From assembly GCA_963931865.1 (NCBI GenBank), contig OZ007505.1, positions 4,224,824 to 4,288,823 of the forward strand: DNA of 64,000 bases, written 5' to 3'. How positions within the stretch are numbered: the first letter of the stretch is position 1; the number at the start of each line of letters is the position of its first letter. Of this stretch, positions 12,465 through 23,086 are shown piece after piece. The DNA comes from Axinella damicornis (lineage: Eukaryota > Porifera > Demospongiae > Axinellida > Axinellidae). The position numbers and the translations under genes were made by a program. The notes under the pieces are model-generated. The model ran no database searches. It worked only from the letters and a program-made list of their open reading frames with translations, and was not told the origin of the DNA.

Positions 12465-15400
12465 TAGGTATGCGTGCATGTGTGCATGCATAATAATGCA
12501 AGAATGTAACCAGCCTACAAGCATGTACACAGGAGCCCATGCATGTAAGAACTTTAACCAAACAACCAAAATCCCATGTATATAACACCAACGATCATGA
12601 TCACTCCTTGATGATAGATCTCACATCAGGAATATCACATCAGCATGACTATAGCGCTATCTCTTCATGGCAAATGGAGGCCTCAGGGGGAGGGGCTGAG
12701 TACATTACTCACCCTCTCCCCTTCCTCTACCCCTCCCCCTTCTTCTCCCCACTCCCTCTCACCTTAGCTTTTCTAGGTGCTATTCTTTACGATCACCCAC
12801 TCACCGAGAGCAACTTGAGTCGCTACTCAAGTTGCTCTTGGATGCAATACAATGTCTCAGTGGGTGGGTGATCTGCAAGAGCACGTGCCACCCCTGCAAT
12901 TGCTAGCAAATGCACAGTCTGCAAAAGCAGGATAGTAAACAAGGTTCAGGGAGCAAGAAGAGACTGTGGGTCCTCATGCCAAACAAGCGAATTGTTCCTA
13001 ATTTGCCAATTGTCTTTTGTGCATTAGTTTTTTGGAGCTCAATTTGAATCAATCTTGGAGGTACCGTAGTGTCCCGCTAATACGCCCCCTTCGAAAATAC
13101 GCCCTCCCCCTCTTTTTCGCCCAAGTTCCTGCACAGGGTAGTTTGACTCGTTATAATGCCCCCCTGGTGAGCGTCTTCTGGAATATCTAACCTACACGTG
13201 CGCAACTTTGCAGATCGTCTCTCAGATCGAGTAGTCACCGTTGACGCCGACGGTACAAGTCATCTCGCTGCCACTCTTCTGTAAGAAATACCTGGAAATG
13301 TTCCGCGGTTCATTAGGCCCTTCCAAATCAATTTATAATTTCTCATCCAAACTAATTTCCGCCCGCGTGGGTTTTGGCTTCCTCAAGTATCTCATGAACC
13401 GAGCATGCCCAGTGGAAAATTGCATTACGTCATACCTGTCTACACGTGGATTGGGAGCAGAGTCGGGAGGAAACACTTGAAAAAGAAAAGGAAGAGCTAA
13501 AAAGGTGAGATATTGCCAAATGTACATGTATACCACCCGCCTGCATGCCCAGTACACTGGGGGTGAGATGAGAAACTATAAATTGATTTGGAGGGGCCTT
13601 ATTGCTGTTCTTGAGGATGGCTACACGAAGTCGTCGTGAATGTTATGGCCCTCGAGATGAAGTGCAGCTCTTCTCGCCGATGTAGGGAGACCACGCATGA
13701 TGACCACGAACAGTACTGGCGATCGTTTGTACTTTTGTAACAGTGAACATGAACCTTGGCAGTGTCATAAACGTAGCGAAACTTTTTGAGGGGGCGTATA
13801 ATCGAGACTAATTGCGTACTCGAAAATACGCCCCCTCCCCTCTTTGGGCTGGATGTAGTGTACAAAATAGGGGGGCGTATTAACGGGACACTACGGTACA
13901 TGTAGCCAGTATATACATACAGGTATGTGCACTGATTGCGCAGTACTGAGACTGATCCGTGCTGGAGTTGGTTTGGGTCTGGGAGTGAGACCGATCTGTG
14001 CTGGGGTTGTTTGAGTTAGTGGCAAAACTTCTGTCCGAACTGATGACACTCCGTATAGCCAAAATAATTATACTATGGGTGAAACTGCACTAATAATAGA
14101 ACATCTGATTAAAAGGAGGAGAATGATCTCATATGAAAGAGTGGTAAGTGAAAACTGGCACAGACATTGCTCAATAAACGGTAGTAATTGGCAGAACAAA
14201 GCCATGCTCTCCACCATTCGCTGCGTTTTGGCTCACCAGTTGAGAGGGTGGTTAACACTGGCTGGCGTTGGGTATCATAACACTGGGAAATATCTAATGT
14301 GGTACAGCGTTATTTCTTGTCCTTTGGAGATGAAGTTACACATAGCTGTGGTGGCCGAGTGCAAAACAACTTCTAAGAAGATGACAGCTGGGAGAACAAG
14401 CTCCAAATTGAGCGGAAGCTCACAAGGGCCAAACTGCAACAAGACACAGTTCCTTGCAGAACAAAGGCCTATTCATCGGCCACTGCACCGCAATAGCACC
14501 ACACATGCCACAAACAGGTGGCCACAATTGTCAGTAATTCCCTGCTTTAATTCGAGTGATTGGATTGGTTGAATAAGATGCTGTAATGCAGAGGTATACC
14601 CTCAAATTTTGTATGAGAGTTGGCCATAAATGTACATGCTTGGTGTGTACCAAACATGTACATGAACTCACCCATAGTTGATGCCGTTTGGAGGGGGAGG
14701 GAGAGAGGGAGGAGGCGGAGGGGGAGGAGGAAGAGCTCCCTGTGCAGGATGGGGAAGGAATGGTTAATGGTATTACATATCACATGCAATATTCATTATA
14801 CGACAATCCAATCGTCCAGCCTGTCATTCAAAGTCAAATACAATGATGTGAACGCATCAGTAGAAATGGAACATTAGGCAAATCTTAATGTGGGGAATTG
14901 TCCAAACTGTAAAACTTTGAAAAAATGCCTCAAATTTACCTTCTACAACACATTTTGCAGGGACTCCTCCTGGGGGTGCCGACTGGGATTTGTGCCTAAT
15001 GTTTTTACTTGATGTGTCACATGTACATTTAGTGGTGGGAATGAGCTTGCAGCAGCCACCCCTGTCTCGGAATTAGCACTTAGCATGTGCAAGTAGCCAC
15101 CTGGTGTAAGGAGCATGCTTAGCATAGAGTCTTGGTCAGCCAGACAAGCAACTTCTTTCCCGCATTGTCTCACTTGAGCAGCTCGCCTGGTTGCAGTGCA
15201 CGTTCACTAGCTGTGCCCCCCTCTGTCCGACGATCAAACCTGGGATCTAACCTCTCTGGAGGAGCAACGGGATTGTGTCCTCAACCATCACTGCTGGGAA
15301 TGGTACAGTGGGTGTAGATTGATTCAGGCCTTTATGCCCAGTGCTTCACAGGCCCGAGGAATCATGGTGCAAGTAAAGATACTACACCACAACAGTGAAC

Positions 15401-18400
15401 CTTTAAGGCTCACTGTTGTGTTATTGTCCAAACAAAAGTATGTGTGTCTGGTGAGTACCTCGCCTTGAGAAACCCAGCCTGGGGCTGCATTTGTGAAGAG
15501 GTCGTTACGTCCTAGTCACAACATCAAGTCCACCACCCCCACCAAACAAATACATACCTTCTACTTACGCAGATTGTGTAGTGTACAAATGGCGGTTGAA
15601 GTGAAGGTAGAAGAGACGGATCTCAGAATAATGAACAAATCGTCGGATTATGGATAACTGGCCACCTTCAATCCCTGCACTGCAGCGGTCGCATGACCAA
15701 GTAGCCATGTGAAGAGGCTCCAGCCCCAAAGATCCCAACCAATGCTCGGAACCAGAGTAGTCTAACCCACCCATTCATGGAATTAGCTTTAGCGCTACTA
15801 TAGCAATGCTTTCCATTGAAATAACCAGCCTGCAATGTGTCATGCGTCACAGGCATTGCGCAATATATGTTACTAATCTTGCAGGTATTTAATCATTTCG
15901 CATGGGGCACCGGAAGTCCTGGTTGTGGGTCACAAGTGCTCTGTGTCTTTGTCACCATCGTCCATCAAACAGCTAGCGCAGGTAGACTTAGTCTCGGTAC
16001 CTGACTCTCGCGCACGGCTGAGAACCTATATACTCTACTCATCATCAATGCCTGTACCAGACCAGAGCTCATTGACAATTGCCCAACTATTGGTCGATCC
16101 GATCATGTCATCAGTCGACACAGAGTTCCTGCTGAGCTTCTGTCCGATCGAGGAATGACCTTCTTGTCCCACCTGATGGAGGACATTTACAAGTTGATGG
16201 GAATACACAAAGTCTCTACCACAGCATACCATCCCCAGACAGACGAACTGGTGGAGCGGTTTAACCGTACCCTGACTGACATGCTAGCCAAAACTGTTGA
16301 CAAAAGCGGAAGAGACTGGGACCGCCATCTACCCCATGTACTGTTTGCCTACAGAGTCAGCCCACAGGAGTCTACGAGAGAATCCCCCTTTTTCCTGTTG
16401 TATGGAAGAGATCTCCAGTTACCCACAGAAGCAGCCTTCACACAACCGAAAACACGATACCAAGTGGACCTAGATGACTATAAGACGGATGCCATTCGGC
16501 CTATGTAACGCCCCTGCAACCTTTCAGAGGTTAATGGAGATCGTCCTGGCTGGATTGACGAGGAAGTTCTGTGTGGTGTACATTGACGACATACTGGTAT
16601 TCAGCAGAACCTTTGAAGAGCACCTTATCCATCTGAGGCAGGTCATGGAGCGTTTGGACCGTGCTGGTCTCCGACTCAAGCCCAAGAAATGCAATTTTGT
16701 GCGTGAAAGAGTCGAGTATTTGGGCCATGTCATTTCCAAACATGGCATTGAGGTGGATTCTGCCAAGATTGAAGCTGTTCATAGCTTCCCTCAGCCCGCC
16801 AATCTCAAGGCTCTCAGATCCTTCTTAGGACTAGCGTCCTATTACTGGCGTTTTGTGCCCAACTTTTCCAAAGTTGCTGGACCTCTACATCTCCTGACTC
16901 AGAAAGATGCTCCATTCGTGTGGACCTCCTCATGTCAACAGGCTTTTGACCTGCTCAAACGTCTTCTGACCGAAGCCCAGTCCTGGCATATCCTGATTTC
17001 AAGCACGACTTTATCCTCGAGACGGATGCATCAGGTGATGGACTTGGAGCGGTGCTAGCACATAAGCTCAATGGGACAGTTCGCCCAATGGCTTTTGCTA
17101 GTCGCACCCTGCAACCCCATGAGACAAATTATGGCGTGACAGAGCTGGAGGCCCTTGGGGTTGTATGGGCGGTGAAACTTTTTCGACCATACTTGTATGG
17201 GAATAAGTGCGATGTATTCACGGACCATGTGGCACTCAAGTCACTCTCAGCACTCCCCAACCTTCCGGAAAGCAGGCTCGATGGGGAATGGCCATTCAAG
17301 AGCTTGACCTGAATATTCACTACCGACCTGGCAAAAAGAACGCCAATGCTGATGCTCTTTCACGACATCCAGTTCCAGGAGTGGGGTCTGCCGCTTCTGA
17401 CACTCAATGCCTGGCAATTGTTGCTGCTACTATCACCTCCTGGCAACCAGCAAAGGGCGGGGAGAGCACTTTATCTGCTCTACAGCAAGAGGACGCCCAA
17501 CTTGCTACCATCGTGGATTTCTTGGAGGAAGGAGTGCTCCCCTTAGAAGATAAGAAAGCCCGCGAACTTGCCTTGACCAAGTCACAATACACCACTGTAG
17601 ACGATGTTCTGTACCGAGTGGAGAGTGACAGGACGCTGAGAGTAATCCCTCCGACTGCGCAGAGACAGAAATTGTTCCATGAAGCACACGAAGGCAAGTT
17701 TGGTGCGCACTTGCGTGATGCCAAGATTCACGGTGACCTGAGTCGTCATTACTGGTGGCCTGGAATGAGGAGTGACATCATACGATGGTGCAAGGGATGC
17801 CTGACTTGTGCCTCGTGTCGTGTTGGTCGTGCTGCCAAACCTCCACTCACCCCCATTCCAGTTGCTGGACCGTTTGATCGTGTGGGTGTTGATGTGATCC
17901 AGTTGGTTGAGGGACTTGTCCACCCACCCTGACTGGGCATTTGCACAACTCAGGTTTGCATCTTGGGTTAGCACGGCTCTCCACTCCGTTCAGCACCCTC
18001 CAATATGGAATCAGCGAGCTGTCACCCCTCTGAATACCTCCGTGAGGAGCGTTCATTTCCTTATGGGTGCATTGTCAGTGGATGCTCAAGGTGGCCAGCT
18101 CAGGACCGCCCTGTTTATTGACCCCATGCTGCCATTGGACTCTAGTCAACTCCAATGCAGTAGCCGATACCCTGAACTGGCTCCTGCACAATGCAGGAAT
18201 CCCTCTTATCTTATTGCGTCCCGTGCGAGTCCGACGCTGGACAGCTCCCTAGCATTCATGTCATCACGGCACACGACAGTCCCTCTTCAGCGGTCTTGTG
18301 ATCCCTCATCCCTCACTGTGTCCGCAGACGCCCATTGTAACTCATTACTCTGAATCACCTACAGCACCTCAGGTTAAGAGCACTAGCGCACTGGGTTCCA

Positions 18401-21400
18401 CATCAGCGTCAGATTAGTATGAAGGTCATACACATCACCAGTTTAGTCCCGCCCACTGAACACCCTACTTCTGTTACTCATGAACACAATGCTTAATCTT
18501 AATTTGCCATACGGCTTATGTTGCCCCTCGGGTTCAGTAACGTATAAGCCACACTGACTGCCATGCTATATCTACATGTGCAACGTAACACGTACACGTA
18601 TCACTGAACATGCAAATGCATATCACAGGGTGTGAAGAGTTTGTCTTACAGGCATGGGCCCCGGCTGCTGGTAGGCGGGAGGAGGGGGCTCGTACCCCAC
18701 CTGGGGGCCGTAGAACCCACCGGGAGGAGGTTGTGGGTGGGGAGGGTAGTAGCCGTAAGGTGCAGCACCAGGAGGAAGGCCCGGAGGAGGCTGTGGGGGT
18801 GTGAGGATGTGAGGAAGGAGGAGAAGATAATCAAACTGCAAGGAGGTATAGGCACCAACACATTATACCACATGTAACACACACACATGCACATACAATG
18901 TACCCACATACACACCTACACACCCACACACACACACACACCGACACACACACACATGCACAGGCACACACACACCAACCCCCTCCCACACACACTACAC
19001 ACCTGCCCATGATAGCCAGGCGGAGGAGGAGGAATAGGACCATATCCATGGGGTGGAGGGGGACCATATCCGTGGGGAGGAGGGGGACCATAAGCTGAGT
19101 GGTGGTACGGCTGACCCCCAAACCCGGGGTGACGGGCTGGGAGGAGGAGAGAGGAAGATTTACATAATGTACACAATGTAAGGACCACACACAGAATAGG
19201 AACATGAACTATGAAGGACTCTGGAATGAGGCTACATGTATACATGTAGCAGCTGTGTACAGCATGCAGCAGCTGGAGCCTCAAATAAAAGGACATTATA
19301 ATAGGACAACCTCTCTATACACTCCACTGTAATACTACTCTAATGCATTATTGACCTCCCTATGAAGGACAACCTCCCTACCCCAAAGGAAAATTTCCAA
19401 GGTCGCAATGAGTCCTTCATAGTGACGTTTCAGCGTATGAAATTCCACAGGATTGTATGCCCCCTCCTAAACACAGGTGAGCCGCACACATGTGCATGCA
19501 TACTTCCCGTGCCACCAAGAAACGATTCTCAGTGGGTTGAGACTGGGAAGGAGGCTACCTCATGCGTGGTGATACATGAGGAGGTGGGGCACATATTCAA
19601 TGTAGGAGGCCAATAACGCCACCGGCCACACTGTAAGACACAGTGGCTTCTTAAACCTCCAGATTCAGGTGTAATAGCTGAGTTGTCTTAGCTCCCAGAA
19701 CTGTCTTAGCTCCCAAAGCTGCCTTAGCTCCCTGATCTGCATTACATGTAGCTCCCTGAACTGCCTTAGCTCCAGGTTGCCTTAGGTTGCTGAGCTCGTG
19801 TAGCTCCCTGCACTACCCTTACATGTATCTCATCGAGCTGCCCTAGCTCCCTGATTCCCCTAAGCTCCCAGAACTGCCCAACATCTCTGATGTGCTGTGG
19901 CTCATACCATCCCAGGCTGACCTGGCCAACCTCCGAGGTCCCATCTTGTGATCCCCTACTTAGTGCATGAGTCATAGCACGTGATAGCAGGCCACCCACA
20001 CTTTGGGTTCTCACTCCCACAATACACCACCCTCCTCAGGTGGTTTGCAAAGCCCTTCACATGAGATCAAGTGTTTTTGACAGAGACTATACATCCGATT
20101 TATTTCAAATCTGAGGTGTGGTTTATCTGCACGCTGACCAATCAGCAACAAGGTGATGTTGCTGTCATAGCAACAGAAAACTGAAAGAGATATAGCTCAC
20201 GTGGTCCGTATCCTGGAGCGGTTCCACCAAAGCCAAAAGGCTGCTGACTTCTCTTCCAGTTCTCAAATTCCTGTTTTACTGACTCGATCAGAGACTCACA
20301 CAACTTCCTGGCAGCAGTCAGACCTTCCTGGTTGGAGTGGCTATGGTGAAAGGGGAGGGGCGGGGGCGAGGGAGACCACAGACATCAATCTCACCAGGTG
20401 CACACAATACCTAGTCTCGGTCCCAGACCCAACCAACCCCAGCACAGTAATATGATGAGGTTTGGGGATGAGACTACACTAGACCACACCATCACAAACA
20501 CACACACCTGACATAAATGTAAAGTGCCTCAAAGGATTCCTTCCCAGACGTGGGTTCGATGTACCCGGACCCCCTCCCTCGCAGGTGAACCTTGGCTCCT
20601 GACTGCGTGGCAATGTGTGTGAGGTAGGCTCCGCTTGGTCCCTGGAGCTTCTCTATCAGTTTGAATGACTCAGCGGCCTGGTCCAGACCCACAAACACCT
20701 TGTCTTGGACATAGTGGAGCTGTGAGTATATACGGTGTGTGCGTGGAGTGGATGTAGGTGTGTACATGTACATGTACATGTAAGTGTGACAAATGTGCTA
20801 CTTTCTCTCCCCCACCTACACTCATCCAATCCCTCACTCCCTCCCCGGCCCCCCACTCACCCCTCACTCCCCCCCATCCCCACACTCATCCTCACTCCCT
20901 CCCCCACCCACACTCATCCCTCACCCACACTTCTCCCCTCACCCACACTTCTCCCCTCATCCCTCACTCCGTCCCTCCCCCCACCAAGCTTAGCCTCCCA
21001 ACGTTACCGTGCTCTTTTCTGAACCTGGGTAAGAGACTACCACAACATTTGCCCTCCCAACACACATACATGTATGCACACTACACACCTTCCTCCCTCC
21101 ACCCACACACACATACTCACCCCTCCAGGCACACCTTCCTCCCTCCACCCACACACACATACTCACCCCTCCAGGCACACCTTCCTCCCTCCACCACACA
21201 CACGCACTCACCTCTCCAGGCACACTACACACCTTCCTCCCTCCACCCACACACACGTACTCACCCCTCCAGGCACACCTTCCTCCCTCCACCCACACAC
21301 ACATACTCACCCCTCCAGGCACACCTTCCTCCCTCCACCACACACACGCACTCACCTCTCCAGGCACACTACACACCTTCCTCCCTCGACCCACACACAC

Positions 21401-23055
21401 GTACTCACCCCTCCAGGCACACTGCACACCTTCCTCCCTCCACCCACACACACATACTCACCCCTCCAGGCACACTGGACACCTTCCTCCCTCCACCCAC
21501 ACACACGTACTCACCCCTCCAGGCACACCTTCCTCCCTCCACCCACACACACATACTCACCCCTCCAGGCACACCTTCCTCCCTCCACCACACACACGCA
21601 CTCACCTCTCCAGGCACACTACACACCTTCCTCCCTCGACCCACACACACGTACTCACCCCTCCAGGCACACTGGACACCTTCCCCCCTCCACCCACACC
21701 CCTCCAGGCACACTGCACACCTTCCTCCCTCCACCCACACACACGTACTCACCCCTCCAGGCACACTGGACACCTTCCTCCCTCCACCCACACACACGTA
21801 CTCACCCCTCCAGGCACACTGGACACCTCCCTCCCTCCACCCACACACACGTACTCACCCCTCCAGGCACACTGGACACCTTCCTCCCTCCACCCACACA
21901 CACATACTCACCCCTCCAGGCACACTGGACACCTTCCTCCCTCCACCCACACACACGTACTCACCCCTCCAGGCACACTGGACACCTTCCTCCCTCCACC
22001 CACACACACGTACTCACCCCTCCAGGCACACTGCACACCTTCCTCCCTCCACCCACACACACGTACTCACCCCTCCAGGCACACTGCACATCTTCCTCCC
22101 TCCACCCACACACACGTACTCACCCCTCCGGGCAGGTGCCCAGCTCCACCAGATGGGTGGTGTCCAGTGGACACTGGGAACAACGGAGCCACTGGCAGGA
22201 GAGGAGGTGGAGCAGGGGCGTGGCCCATGAGCGGCAGTGGGGAGACAATGATGTTTTTGATCCTGTAGATTGCAGCTGGAGGGTGGTGTGTGCATGGGGA
22301 GAGAGGGTGGTGTGTGCATGGTGGTGTGTGTATGGGGAAAGGAGAGGGTGGTGTGTGCATGGGGAAAGGAGAGGATGGTGTGTGCATGGGGAGAGAGGAT
22401 GGTGTGTGCATGGGGAGAGAGGGTGTGTGCATGGGAAAAGGAGAGGGTGGTGTGCGCATGGGGAGAGGGTGGTGTGTACATTGTACATGGGGAAAGGAGA
22501 GGGTGGTGTGTGCATGGGGAGAGAAGGTGGTGTGTGCATGGGGAGAGAGGGTGGTGTGTGCATGGGGAGAGAGGGTGGTGTGTGTATGTGCATGGGTGTG
22601 TGTGTAGAGAGGGGATGGAGAGAAAGAATGGAAAGAGGGAGATGTGTGTATGTGTGGAGAGAGTGGTGGAAGGAAAGGAAGAAAGTTGGGGAGGAGGAGG
22701 GGAGGTTTGTACGAAGAGAAAAGCTGTCACATCAGACACAATTTCAATGTCAATTCCCCCAATCATCCAACAGCATGGCAACATTCCCAGGAGTTGACAC
22801 TGCACACTCACCGTCCACCTTCTCTTTGGTACTCCCCTGCACATGCAGATACAGCGGACGTGCTTCCCTGTACACAAATAGTGCATACACATTAGTACAT
22901 GCACAAGCAGACAGTCATCATAATATTATGGGGGATTTCCCCCTCTCCCCAGACAGAAACAACATCGTGATAACAGCAAAGAAGTTGACGAATCAGAATC
23001 AACCTCAGGGGACCTGGCGAGCATACCCCCAAGCCCATCCTAGTAACCTAATGCA

Positions 23056-23086
<31 letters not shown>

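Noticed and set aside
14075..14572. 165-codon plus-strand frame in a KHDC4 intron
   Set aside because: No recognisable domain, no splice or family support, and its composition is like translated intron sequence. Not convincing as a gene.
17907..18353. 148-codon frame after the Gypsy integrase zinc region
   Set aside because: It does not continue integrase sequence and shows no known motif; probably a shadow frame in decayed element sequence.
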